A DNA stretch of 64,000 nt from Quercus robur (lineage: Eukaryota; Streptophyta; Magnoliopsida; Fagales; Fagaceae). Under the pieces are notes generated by a model. That model ran no database searches, had not been told where the DNA came from, and saw only the letters and a list, made by a program, of their open reading frames with translations. Positions 51,410 to 63,546 of the stretch are shown one piece after another; the stretch's first letter is position 1; each line of letters starts with the position of its first letter. The position numbers were made by a program, and so were the translations under genes. The stretch covers positions 50,512,302-50,576,301 of the forward strand of contig NC_065537.1 of the NCBI RefSeq assembly GCF_932294415.1, given 5' to 3'.

Positions 51410-53572
51410 TGGATTTTTGGTGTCACTTATTGGTCTAAGGTTTAAATGAAGAAGCAACTATCAATCCAATTTTTTCATAAATTTATTTCGCAATTTGCTA
51501 TGATTGAACTTCAATGGTGGTCATCACCCCTCTATTGCTCCAATTCAAATTTAACAATTGAGTTGTGAAAATAAATAAAGACATAAATAAATAAAATGTA
51601 CTAAAATCCATCCTCAATTATGCTTTATGCCTACGTGCATTTAGTCCAAAGAATTAGAAATTATTAGATCCATTGGGAGGACTACTTTAGTGGTCCTCCC
51701 AACTTTGGGTGCAACGGGTTTCAGAGGGGTACGCCTTGGCCAAGTGGATCGGGGCGGAGAAAGAAAAATGGAGTTGCAACCTAGATTAGGCCTATGAACC
51801 ATAAATACAGCACCTTTCGTGGAAGGACTAATCTACTACTAGAGCATGTGTCCAGAGTCTAGATATGGGGATGGGAAGGTATTAAGCACCCAACCCCACC
51901 CGACCTATAGGTTAACTTCCACTCATTATGTCTTACGTCTTAATCTCATTAAAGGTACATTCAACTTTCACCATTCTAGACTCACACACACACTAGTATA
52001 CATTTAATCATACAACATAGTAGTTTCACCCCAAAATCCTAACTTACATCTATCATGCATCTAATCACATCTCAAACTCTAGCATACATCTATTACACAT
52101 GGCATCATATAATATTCAAGGCAGAAACATAGACATGGCAGCAATCAAACATGTTATAGGCATCTAAACATCAAGAACACATCATTTAACCAAGCATGTT
52201 TGTACTCATCAATAAAAGGAAATGCATGTTCATATGAATGCATGACTTACCTCACTGCATCACAATACCTATGCGTCAATGCATGGTCATATCATATGCA
52301 TGTTCATGGAAAAACAACAAAATTGGAAGATAAAACCCTAATCTAGCATGTTAAGAACAATCAAAGCAAACAAAATGGAAGCAAAGACTCAAAAGCATAA
52401 AATAAGACAAGGTAGAGGCATATTATATAAGTGAAACAAATAAGCAAAAAAAAAAAAAAAATGTTTAGATTAGGGTTTCTAGGCATGAGTATGCGTGCAG
52501 ATACATAGGGTCTATGTGCGCAACCCAATTGTATGCGTACACATATTTCGAGTATGCGTGCGCATGCAAAAAACATGCATACACATACATGCCCTAAAAC
52601 CCTAACCCAGAAACATAATGTAGATATTGTATTTTTTTCCACCCTCGATTTGCATGTCGGACCCCAAAAATTCCAAATATATTAATTTTCTTCCATGGGG
52701 CCGCGGAAACATCTAAATTAACATGGTGCAACCCACTCGGGCATCAAGCACTCAAAATGCCATTTCAGGTCAAATTGACCAAAATGCCTAGTCAACCCTG
52801 AGTTGACCAAAAATCAAAATTAGTCAAAATCATCCTAATACAACATTTTTTCATGTTTCTACATCAAACTCGAGTTGCTTGATGATTTTCGTTCACTTTA
52901 ACCAAGTTTGACCTGAGATTGACTCTTTAGGGCTTCAAAAACCCTAATTTTGATTAGACTATCAGAACGGGTTGAAACTAGTGTCGTTGTAAAAATTATT
53001 GAATTTATTTTCCAATGATTATTCATAGGTCGAAATCGGAGTTAAAATGGTTGAGATATCCCGAAAACCGTATAAATCGCATCAGCTCGCTTCCCGAGGC
53101 CATAACTTTTGATCCAATTGTCAGAATTTCAATTTCTTTAGTGTTCTGGAAACTAGGCATCTAGACCTTTCTAGGAATATCAAGATCAGCTTAATTAGAG
53201 TTTGAGAAGGTCTTTAAATATGCATCCGAAACCAAAGTAGGGAAGGAGTTGGGATTACTAATGTCAGCATTAGACCTGGCCACTAATGGGCACTAGAAGC
53301 TGAATAGTCATTAAATGTTTATAAATACCCCCAGATTTCAAAAAAAAAAAAAAAAAAAAACAATGATTTTGGGCATTTTGGAGCACTTTTCTGGGTAAGG
53401 TTCTTTCTCTTTACCTCTTAAATTCTCTCCCAAACACATCCAAAAACCTTTGATTCCTCTCTTTTCTCAACAATCAAGAGGTAGTGTTCTTGCTCTCTTT
53501 TTCCTCTCTTTGGTCTTAGGACCTTGGATTTGAGATTCTAAGGGTGTAGATATAGCTTTTTAGTTACAATCA
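51269..53572. other. Spacer between the two segmental copies
   Basis: Begins with a 35-base T-run, then a CT tract (51380-51406). A single end of the GAAATTATTAGATC miniature family lies near 51660-51710. AT-rich DNA, GT/GCATGC-rich sequence (52480-52600) and TTGACCAAAAT repeats (52770-52920) follow. A TTTATAAATACC box at 53318-53329 is followed by an A-run and a CT-rich leader-like stretch (53390-53560) that runs straight into the truncated LINE. No coding gene recognised. Confidence 0.5.
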
Positions 53573-56500
53573 TCCCATTTCAGATCACAGTCCAATTCTT
53601 TTGGAGGCGGAGGGAATGGCAAGGGAGAAGAGTCCTTTTAGGTTTGAAAACATGTGGTTGAAGACAAATGGGTTTGTGGATAAAGTTTAATTCTAGTGGA
53701 ATCGGCATTCATTTGTAGGTACACCTAGTTTTGTGCTTGCCAAGAAACTAAAGGCATTGAAGGAGGACATAATTCAGTGGAATCGTTGAGAGTTTGGTAA
53801 TGTAGATCGTCAAAAGAAACAATTGCTGGAGGAGTTGAAGATTTTAGATGCTAAGGAAGAGGAGCTTGGACTCACTAATGGGAGAAATGTTATAGGGCAG
53901 ATTTGAGGTCCAAGATGGAGCATCTTCTTTCTTTGGAAGAAATTTCTTGGAGACAAAAATCTAGGATGTTATGTATTAAGGAAAGGGATAACAATGCCAA
54001 ATTCTTATACAAGATGGAAAACTCCCAAAGAAGGCATAAGAACCTGAGGATTTTGGAGGTGGGTAGGGTGGTTTTTGAGGAGAAATCTAAGGAAACTACT
54101 CAGGTAGTACATTTTTATAAAAACCTGTATAAGGAGTTTGAGGGGTGGAGGCCTTTTGTGGAAGGCTTGGAGTTTGATTGTATTAGGGATATGGAGAGGG
54201 TTTGGCTTGAAAAAAAGTTTGAGAGAGAGGAGATTTTTCAAGTTGTTAGAGACTTGGAAAGAGACAAAGCTCCAAGTCTGAATGGGTTTACTATGACTTT
54301 TTATCATCATTGTTGGAGAGTAGTGGAAAAAGACGTCTTAGCGGTCTTTGATGAGTTTTTTTTAATATTGTAAGTTTGAAAAATCTCTTAATGCTATTTT
54401 CATTGCTTTAATTCCAAGAAAGAATGATACCTCTAATATTAGAGATTTCTGGCCTATTGGCTTGGTGGGAAGTGTGTATAAAATTTTTGCTAAGGTTTTG
54501 GCAAATCGTATAAGAATGGTTTTAGATTAGTTGATCTCTGAAACTCAGAATAGCTTTGTGGGTGGGAGAAAAATCCTTAATTCGGTTCTTATTGCTAATG
54601 AATATGTTAATAGCCGAGTGAAGAGTCGGGTTCCTGGGGTCATATGTAAACTTGATGTTGAGAAAGCCTACGATTATGTGAATTGGGAGGCTCTTCTGGA
54701 TTTGTTGAATAGGATGGGTTTTGGGGTGAAGTGGTGTAAGTGGATTCGTATTTGTATATCCACAGTTCAGTTCTTTGTCTTGATTAATGTATCTCCAGCT
54801 GATTTTTTTGGTAGCTCAAAGGTCTTAAGACAAGGGGATCCGCTATCTCCTATTATGTTTTTGATTATGATGGAGGTTTTCAGTAGGATGTTGAGAAGAG
54901 TGGAGGGAGTTGGGTTAATCCGTGGTTTTAAAGCTAAGGGTAGGAGGGGTGATGGGGAATGTGTTTCACATCTATTGTTTGCAGATGATACTATTCTTTT
55001 TTGTAATGCAGATGTGGAGCAAATTCTTCACATTTGGTTGTTGTTACTTTGTTTTCAGGCTGTGACAAGTTTGAAGGTTAATGTACAGAAGAGTGAAATG
55101 GTTCCAATAGGGGAGGTAGATGATGTGCATGCTTTGGCTGAAATTTTGGGCTGCAGAGTTGGAACTTTACCCATGTCTTATCTTTGCATGCCATTGAGGA
55201 CTTCACATAACTCTCCTTCAATTTGGAATCCTATCTTGGAAAAAATTAAGCGGAAGTTGGCCGAGTGGAAGAACTTGTATTTGTTTAAGGGGGGTAGATT
55301 GATGTTACTTAAGAGTAAGTTATCTAGTCTTCCTACCTATTTTCTATCGCTATTCACCATTCCTATTTATGTGGCTAATAGAATTGAAAAATTGTAAAGG
55401 GATTTTCTATGGAGTGATAGCAAGACTCCTCTGGTAGGATGGGATAAAGTTTGTGCACCCATAGCCAACAGTGGTTTAGGTATAAGGAAACTTACTACTT
55501 TCAATAAGGAATTATTGGGGAAATGGTTGTGGTAGTTTGGGAAGAAGAAGAATTCGCTGTGGAGGAAGGTGATAGCTTCAAAGTTTAGGGAAGAGTGGGG
55601 GGGATGAACTTCTAAGTTAGGTAGGGGAGTTTATGGGTGTGGTTTGTGGAGAGGTATTCGTATGGGTTGAGAGAATTTTAGCAAAAATGCTCAGTTTGTT
55701 GTTGGGTTGGGTTGGGGAATAGAGTGAGATTTTGGCAAGATAGGTGGTATGGAGATCCACCTTTCCAAGTGGCTTTCCTTAGGCTGTATGGTATTACTAT
55801 TGACAGGGAGGTCTCTATAGAAGCTTCTTTGTCAAGGCAAGGGGCGGAGGATAGAAGAATTTGGGATGTTTGTTTTATTCAGGAATTTAATGATTGGGAG
55901 ATGGATGAAAGGCTGCTGGATGAAGGGCTACATTTTCTTCGTATCTTCGGAGCCAATATTCCTTCAATGGATGTTGGAGACTGGTTGAGATGGAAGTTGA
56001 AACCTAATGGGGATTTTGACATCCGGTCATATTATAACAAGTTAGGGGATTCTCCCTCAGTTGTCTTTCCTTGGAAAGGTATATGGAGAGTTAAGGTCCC
56101 TAGATGTGTTTCTTTCTTTGTTTGGTGTGTAGTTTGGAATAAGATCCTAACTGGTGATAACCTAAGATTGAGAGGCTTGGATTTTGTGGATTGGTGCATT
56201 AAGTGTTGACACTATGGGGAGACGGTGGACCAGTTACTTTTTCATTGCGAGATGACTTATCGGTTATGGAGCTTTGTTTTTATAACTTTTGGAGTGTCAT
56301 GGGTCATACCTAGATTGATTCTAGATTTACTTTTTGGCTGGTGGAATTGGTTGGGGAAGCATTCATCTCAGATTTGGAATTTAGTTCCGTTGTGCATACT
56401 ATGGTGATTTTGGAAGAAACGAAATCGACGGACTTTTAAGGATTTGGATAGTTCCGATAATCAGATGCTTGCTTCTTTTAGTGGAACTCTTTTTAATTGG

Positions 56501-56725
56501 TCTCGGGCTTGGGGACTCACGACTAGTGATTCTCTCCCTTTTTTTCTTAGCTCTCTTTCTCTTTTGTAATTAATCTGTTGTTTGGTTTTCTTTTATGTAT
56601 TTTCTATGTTTTATTTTTTCCTTCTTGTAATATTTTGGTTTGCTCTGTGCTTTTCTTGCATAGAGTAGCCTTTCGTGTGTGTGTGTGTATATATATATAT
56701 ATCATTCTTCCTTACCAAAAAAAAA
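53573..56725 (+). mobile_element. 5'-truncated plant LINE, copy 2
   Basis: Same element as 41498-44689, beginning about 75 bp further in, at the duplication edge. The reverse-transcriptase core is open for 288 codons (54531-55397), with [22 protein letters not shown] and [12 protein letters not shown], and longer than in copy 1. It shares the stops after IIQWN and RMVLD with copy 1 and has its own further breaks. It ends with a GT/AT tract and a short A-run at about 56717-56725. Confidence 0.92.
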
Positions 56726-56726
56726 G

Positions 56727-57390
56727 TACAAAAAGAAAGTGAATCTAAAAAAAGCGGAATGGATTTTGAAGAAGTAAATCTCCACACACAATCAAACCAA
56801 AAAACATGGTTGCAAACAAAGCTAAGAGCTTATCCTTAAAAATCACTGAATCTTCAAATATGCGATTATTTCTCTCCCTCCAAATAATCCACATCACAAA
56901 ATGTGGTACCAAATTCCAAACATTTGAAGAATGCTTCTCCAAACAATTTGTCCAACTGGCTAGTAAGTTGATAACCCTCACAGGTAGAAACCAAGAAACA
57001 CCAAAAGATCTATGGGCAAAGCTCCATAACTGAGATACCTCACCACAATGTAGGAGTAGATGATCCACTTTCTCCCCATTACATCTACAAAGGCAACACC
57101 AATCCATAATAGTAAAGCATCTTTTCCTCAAGTGGTCCATTGTGAGAACCTTCCCCCACGCAGCTGTCCAAACAAAAAAAGACACACGACGTGGAGCCTT
57201 CACACCCCAAATACTCTTCCAAGGAAAATTAATAGAGCTAGATCTGCTCAATGCACCATAAAAGGATTTTATATCAAAATCCCCCTTAAACCCCAAACAC
57301 CACCTCATCTTATATCCACCCTCAGTAGAAGGACTCAGCGACCAATTGGAATGGGGATCTAGGAACCACCTTCGTTCTGATGTACACATG
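56727..57390 (-). mobile_element. Antisense LINE remnant, copy 2
   Basis: Counterpart of 44690-45391. On the minus strand it is open for 214 codons, containing YKMRWCLGFKGDFDIKSFYG, APRRVSFFVWTAAWGKVL, the zinc-binding CLCRCNGEKVDHLLLHC and IIWRERNNRIFED, the usual end of plant LINE polyproteins. The 3' tail present left of copy 1 is missing because copy 2 starts within the nested LINE. Confidence 0.85.
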
Positions 57391-57446
57391 TTTGGTCAAT
57401 CATGTTTCTCTAGAAACTGTATTAATTAACAATGCACATTTTTCAA

Positions 57447-58408
57447 CCATTTAAAGGAGCTCATGGATACTCAACGCTTGGTAACACATGCCTTCATGTC
57501 TCACAAGATTGGGTTGAGATCACAACACTTAGGTCTTCACAAAGCAATATGTGTTTTGTTGGATGGAATACTGTTGTCCCACATGATCCAATAACATGGT
57601 CTCCTGAGTTCTTGCCCAATGCAGAAGCCTTGCTCAGAAAGAGGATTTGATACTCTGGCCTCCTCTCATTGTCTTCCACAACATTTCTATGTCAGACAGT
57701 AATCCACGAAAATGGAAGTTTGTTAAAGTCGAAGAGGTTGAGGCTTTTCTAAGAGGTAAGTCACTTTGAATGACTTGTTCTATATAACACAATTGGTTGA
57801 AAATTAAATTTGAGTAGGCATAAAGCTATACTTGTTAGAAGTTTCTTCTAATCTTGATAACCACAACATAATAAGGACAAAGTTTATTTTGTATTAATTG
57901 CTTATGTTCATGATATGCAATATTTGAATCAGTCACAATAATCAGCTTGCCTGTGAATAGTGAAAATTGAGCAAAAAATTAAACAATTAATTACAATGCC
58001 ATATACTGCATTATAATGGTTTGCCTTGTTATGGCAGAGAAAGGTTTTATAAGGGGAAGAATCAAAGTGTGCTTTGGGAGGCCCTCAGATAAATGTGTTA
58101 TGGTCATAAAGTTCTTGGGCACTTTCACTGGCCTAGGAGATGCAAAGAAGCTTCATAAGTATTTTGATGAAAATAAGTGCGATAGAGTAGATTTTGAGAG
58201 AATAACATCCAACAATGGTAAAAGCAGCAAAAGCTGGGATGCAGGAAACCAAGGAGAAAAGGTGGAGGAACATATTCTGTATGGGTACATGGGTATCGTA
58301 GAGGACTTGGACAAAGTAGATTATAACACTAGAAAGTCATGTGTGATCAAGAGTAAGATGGAGATACAGGATCTGGCAAATGCTCCTCTTAGGCCTGATG
58401 AGAGGTAG
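57447..58408 (+). pseudogene. XS-domain gene, last two exons, copy 2 (damaged)
   Basis: Exons 57447-57755 and 58038-58408 correspond to those at 45614-46577. The first reads PFKGAHGYSTLGNTCLHVSQ, then VGWNTVVPHDPITWSPEFLP. The donor GTAAGT at 57756 is intact here. Damage differs from copy 1: the upstream acceptor reads TTTTTCAA in place of TTTTTCAG, and one base is missing near 57632 (GCCTTGCTCAG against GCCTTGGCTTAG), which shifts the frame before the WPPLIVFHNIS part. The last exon is open, with four residue changes from copy 1 (Phe, Cys, Lys and Asp replacing Leu, Ser, Glu and Gly). No upstream exons exist near this copy. Confidence 0.72.
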
Positions 58409-58500
58409 CTGTCCATGAAACACTTTATTACGGATGGTGCTACAATTTTGCGAATCATAGCATGCTTTTTTTTTTTTTTTTTTGGTAAAAAAAAGTTTGT

Positions 58501-59865
58501 GGCAAATTTCACTAACCTACCATGAGATTTGGGCTAATGTCAACTAGGTCCAAGATATTTCAAAACAGACCAAATTAGTCCCTAAACTTGAGTTAGCCCC
58601 TAACCACCGTTAGACCCGTTAGTTTGTGCCATATTCTCCCTCTCCTCTCTCTAATTCGCTCCTTTGTCAGTCATCCCTCTCTTCTCTTTCTCTCATCTCA
58701 ATTATTCATATACAGAGATTCAAGACAGCCAAAACAAAAAATTATTCTCTTGTACAAAACCACATGAAACCAACGCAAAAATCCTGAGATTTAGTTTTGA
58801 ATTCATGAAAATCCTATGCCAAAAATAAAAAGCTTGAGTGAGGGAAATTGTCAATTTTACAAAAAAATTAAGATCTAAAATTATGTCGTACCTATATTTC
58901 TCAAGTAGCCGACTGATATGAACAGGCTAGAATGTGGGGCTGGAATGTGTTCAATGGTGGTGGAGGTGTAGATTTCCCATCGTCTTCTAGTAGAAATAGA
59001 AGCTTATTTTTTACAAAATCACTACCTCACCACAAAATTGTTACAAAGCCCACTACCGCAAACAAATCTTACACACACTTACTTAGACACATTCATATAC
59101 ATGGAGCATGCGTTATATGAGCTGTACATCCAAAGCCATTTCAAAATCTACCCCAAAATCTCTTTTTCCAAACCCTAAAACACCTAGTTCTCCAGTTTAC
59201 AAACCAAAATCAAAATCACTAAATCCCTAAAGCCAATAGAAAACCCAATCCCTAAATTAACCAATCACAAAACCAAAGACAAAAGGAGATTTTGGCCATA
59301 AATGACTGGAGGAAATAAAGAAGAGTATAAGAAAGATGGAGAGGAGAAGGCAACAATTAGTGGTTATGGTGGCATCATTGAGCTTAGCTACCATCTGTGG
59401 TGGTGTGGGCTTCATGGAGCTATGGCTAAGTTTGAGAGAGAGATAACCATCGTAGTGATAGTTCGTGGCAGCTATGGCCTGCTAGAAATAACCATGATAT
59501 TTTGAGGGATTTGATCTGAATTTCATGTTCTTTATGTTCTTAACATACGTATCAAATTTCGTTTAAATTGGATGTTATTTACTATTTGATCATTTAACTT
59601 ATTTTTTATATATAACTTTAGATTACAAAAACTTAAAATTATAACATTTATTAAATGACATAATAATTGATTTTTGATCTTCTTGAAATTTGTAAGCATT
59701 AAAAATGTAATAAGAACATGTAATCTAACGGTTAGATTTTCAAAATTCACACTCAATATAAAGATATATAATGAGTTTGTAGGGTTTTTCTCCAAACTAG
59801 TTTGGAGAGAAACTTTGTTCCTTGGCATTAGCCCAAACCTCAGGATAGGTTAGTGAAATTTACCC
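58501..59865. mobile_element. Mutator-like element with gene-like filler, copy 2, both ends present
   Basis: Left end GGCAAATTTCACTAACCT; right end read inward GGGTAAATTTCACTAACCT. The similarity of the ends continues for about 40 bp (to TTTGGGCTAATG). The flanks AAAAGTTTGT (58491-58500) and AGAAGTTTAT (59866-59875) look like a decayed 9-10 bp duplication. No transposase frame, so non-autonomous. Confidence 0.72.
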
Positions 59866-60316
59866 AGAAGTTTATCTTAGTGGTTTAGTACTCCTTATGT
59901 AAACAGATATTGTCTCTCTTTTTCTTTTTTTATGAATGTGATTCTGTGAACAGATATTGACTTGAAACATTGTTTCCTTTACATAAATATGTTTTGCTTT
60001 TAATGATTAGGCTACATTGGACAAGAAGAGCTTCATATGATACCATAAATTCAAATCGTTTTTACATAGATATGACTCTGTAACATAAATTCAAATCGCA
60101 CGGTCTAGACCTTAATATACATGATTGTTGTGAGGAGAAGTTATTCAACATTTTCCCTTCTATTGTGAACCACTAAAACTTGGGCGTTGTCTTTTTTTAT
60201 TTTTTTTCCTCTCTCTAAAACCTGGAATGTTTATTGTATATATATTGAAAATAAGCTAAAAATATTGTAACTTAACTAATACATTGTGGTGTTTTCAATA
60301 GAGATGCTTATTGTTC
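59866..60316. other. Sequence present only in segmental copy 2
   Basis: About 450 bp after the Mutator-like element. Copy 1 jumps from AGGTTAG to CCAAATCCCCC. Probably the original 3' flank of the XS gene, deleted from copy 1. No gene inside. Confidence 0.7.
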
Positions 60317-62101
60317 AAATCCCCCCTTCCTTTTTAATTATTGAATTATAAAAAATAAAAAATAAATAAAATTAAGAAATTTTGGTTAGGTTCAACAGAC
60401 CCCCTTCTCCCCTCCAAATAAAATCAACTTCTCTATTAGGACTCACAATGTTGCGGGAGGAGGGGATACCTAAAGAGGTGATAGAGATATGTGATTAAAA
60501 GTGTCTTCATGAGCAATGGTGTGACAAAGCCTTAGTTAAATTACCGATTGAACTTTTGGTATATGGTAAATTTAATTATTTAACCAATATTTCTAACACT
60601 CCCACTTATGTGTGAGCCAAAACTACATTTTAATAGGTGAGGACTAACACGTGAAAATTTAAATGAGATGTAGAGTGGAGGAGATAGAGATTGTGAGAAT
60701 TTAAATGAGGCGTAGAGTGGAGGAGACAGAGATCGAACTCAGGATCTTATGCTCAGATACTATGTTAAATTACCGATTGTTCCAAAACTTTTGGGATATG
60801 GTAAATTTAATTATTTAACCAATAATTCTAACAACCTTCAAGCTTGAGTTGAGGGCTCTCAAAGATGGGTACTACTTACCTAGAAATTGAACTTGACTCT
60901 TTGACCACTATTGATATTATTTGACCAAGCAAGATCATTAATATTTTTTTGAGACTTTTTATAGATGAGTGTGTGTGTCTAATAGGAATGTGAATAAAGC
61001 AGGCTTAATCATTTCTATAGAGAGGCTAATGGATGCACGTATGTCCTTTCTAATGTTGTGTGTACAAGTGTTTGTAAAGTTCCACATTGATTAATGATGA
61101 GGAGAATGAGTGAATAATACTAATATAACATAGCTGAGCTCATTTACATTGGGCTTAGGCCTTTTAGGTTAAGTGTATTTTAATATTTTATATTAACTAC
61201 TTAAGGAGTCTCCCTAAGGTATTTATCTTATATTGCACACACAGGGCTAATGTTGTGTATTTTGGAAAGCAAGTATGTAAAATAGGAAAAAAAAATTTAT
61301 GCTAAAATATACATGAATTTTTTTGTAAATAAAAAAAACCAAATTTTTAATGCTAAAATGTACTTGAGTTTTTAGTCCACAACAACAGCTACAAGCAAAT
61401 CAAAGCCCAAATGGGCCTTTAGGTATCTCAATAAGAATGGTCTTGTCGCCCACTTGGAAGGTCACAAGCTTATAGAGTGTCCAAGACATTTAAAAAACCC
61501 TATTTAATGTGACAAGCTGCTACATAGAGGGTAACATAGCTATTTAATAATTTAATTGTCATATGGTGATATTGAAAATTTTCATTATTGTGTTTAAAAA
61601 ACAAAAATAAAGCCAATCAACTAATCAAGATCGATTTAACACTAACAAGACTTAATTACCTAAACCTTCCGTCCAAATTTGTGTTCTTTTTTTGATTTGT
61701 TTCAGATGTTATTGTGTTGATGGTTTATTGGTTTTTAAGTAATTGTAATGTGATATGAGTTTTTATTATTATTATTTATTTTAATTTAATTGCCAGAGGT
61801 TATTAACACATAAACTAGCACATCATTTTGTTAAAAACTTGTAATAGAAGGAGATGGTATCCCTAGCAGTAGTCTTTGAAAACACTAATTCATTCTTATG
61901 ATCCAATATGAACAATGACAATGAGGAGTCCAAGAAAGGCAGGTCAAATAGGTCATTGTCCTAAAATTATTGCTGACAATGTAAATAACTTTTCATGCAT
62001 AACAAAAATTCATATATTACAACTCATAATTAAAACTATTAACCACAACAAGACATGTATACTTTAGGTTCAACATACTGCCTTACAGTAGGTCCAAAAG
62101 A
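60317..62101. other. Intergenic DNA, copy 2 equivalent of 48031-49823
   Basis: Same content as in copy 1, with a few indels near 61685-61785 and 61925-61980. No gene recognised. Confidence 0.5.
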
Positions 62102-63046
62102 CTAAATCATTACCCAATATTGTACTAAATCACGGCTTACAGTAGAACAAGGTAAAGACTTTGAAATACATAGACTTTCCAAGTCAAACACGTAAAGAAG
62201 TCTCTGGCAGTTCATCGTAAAGTAGATTGAGTTTGTTTTAATTCCCAACTCTGTTGCCAAAGAATGCATGCAACCAGTGTTATTATGCTGGCATAAGAAA
62301 ATAGTTCGATCTCCTATACTTTTCACTTTAACCCACCTCTTCTCTTCAAAATCCATTCGGAAGACAAAGAATCCATAGACCTCTTCCATGCGAAATCCAA
62401 AAAACATCATGTGAACTAGAAAGAGTTCACCACAAGATTCAACGATAAAAGCATCAAATCTTGGAAGGTCCAAAGGTGATGGCCAAGGAAGTTCCTCCAT
62501 TATAATTCGTGTAAACTGGACTGTTCGACCCACAACTTCAGCTGTATACAAAGTATATCTTGACGCCAAACAATAGATTGTTTTTCCAACCATTGCAACG
62601 TTCTTTAAATTAACATCTTCAGCAAATATATCAACTTGTTCGTTAAATTCAAAGTCACCCTTCTGACAAACCAAAAGAGAGTTTTCCAATCTATTGAAGA
62701 ACAAGATATGACATTCAGGATCACTTGGAGACGATGATAGAATGCAGCAGCTGTAATTAATGGATTTCAATGATGGGAGCAGAGCCTTTTCTAAAGAGAT
62801 GGGATTCCAAAGATAACAATCCATTGAATCAGGATCAACCAAAACCAACCATCCATGAGAACAAGCGTATATTAGTTTGTTGCACATCTCAGGAATATTT
62901 TTTGTCTGATAATGATTTTTTGATACGTCGAAGAAAGTTTGCCTCTGTCCTTGCTTAACATCAAGGATTACAAGCCAAGGATACAATCGAGAGGCAATGA
63001 AAGGATAGGAATGCGTATTTTGATTCTCTACTTTTTCTACTTCCAT
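62102..63046 (-). CDS. DUF295 protein without F-box, copy 2
   Basis: An intact 314-residue frame from ATG at 63046-63044 with the same motifs as copy 1 (CSHGWLVLVD, CYLWNPISLEKALLPSL, WVKVKSIGDRTIFLC). Seven residue differences from copy 1: VEKVE for VAKVE, DSMD for DSKD, QVDIF for QVVIF, CMHS for CMYS, MNCQ for MNYQ, LESL for LENL and DLVQ for DLTQ. None hits a frame or an obvious structural motif, so both copies may be functional. The upstream flank, including the acceptor-like TTGGTGACAG, is the same up to 63546, beyond which the two copies differ. If the true promoter lies further up, at most one copy has kept it. Confidence 0.82.
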   Translation of the reverse strand: MEVEKVENQNTHSYPFIASRLYPWLVILDVKQGQRQTFFDVSKNHYQTKNIPEMCNKLIYACSHGWLVLVDPDSMDCYLWNPISLEKALLPSLKSINYSCCILSSSPSDPECHILFFNRLENSLLVCQKGDFEFNEQVDIFAEDVNLKNVAMVGKTIYCLASRYTLYTAEVVGRTVQFTRIIMEELPWPSPLDLPRFDAFIVESCGELFLVHMMFFGFRMEEVYGFFVFRMDFEEKRWVKVKSIGDRTIFLCQHNNTGCMHSLATELGIKTNSIYFTMNCQRLLYVFDLESLCISKSLPCSTVSRDLVQYWVMI

Positions 63047-63546
63047 TTTGTTTGCGCTGTCACCAATTAAAATCACAATTAGTATATGGGATACAAAATA
63101 AAATAAACCACATTAATTGAGTACATGGGATACAAAATAAAAACCAACTAAGCTACTACGGTCACATTACAAAGCACAATACTAAAGTTTGGTATCTCGT
63201 AGTTTCTAATAACTTATTTGTTAAATGTGAGACAAATAGATAAAATTTAAAATGAGACCAAAAAAAAAAAAAAAAAAAAAAAAATAGAACTTTGGCCACC
63301 AATGTCGATCAAACCCAAAAATCAGGAGAGTAAGGATCCCAAATAGTTGCAAATATGAAAAAGGAATATGTTAAAGTTAAAGGAGAAAAAAATATAGTAA
63401 AGAGAGCAGGAGCAAGAAAAAGAGAAAAAGATAACAAAAAAAATACATGAGGCCCAACAACCTGGACAGTGTAAAACCCTAAATGGTTATATTGTTTATA
63501 TAATGAAGTACAAAAAACACATAAAAACCTAAGGGTGTTTAAATGG

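Larger units (their letters stand above)
53573..63546. repeat. Direct segmental duplication, copy 2
   Basis: Counterpart of 41573-51268 at an offset of about 12.0 kb in the LINE, 11.83 kb at the XS exon and 12.28 kb at the DUF295 gene. The LINE portion has many substitutions and small indels, whereas 58016-59850 is almost identical to 46185-48025. Confidence 0.95.

Noticed and set aside
51700-53570. Long terminal repeat of a retrotransposon
   Set aside because: A TATA-like box and leader are present, but no matching second terminal repeat, primer-binding site or gag/pol sequence was seen.
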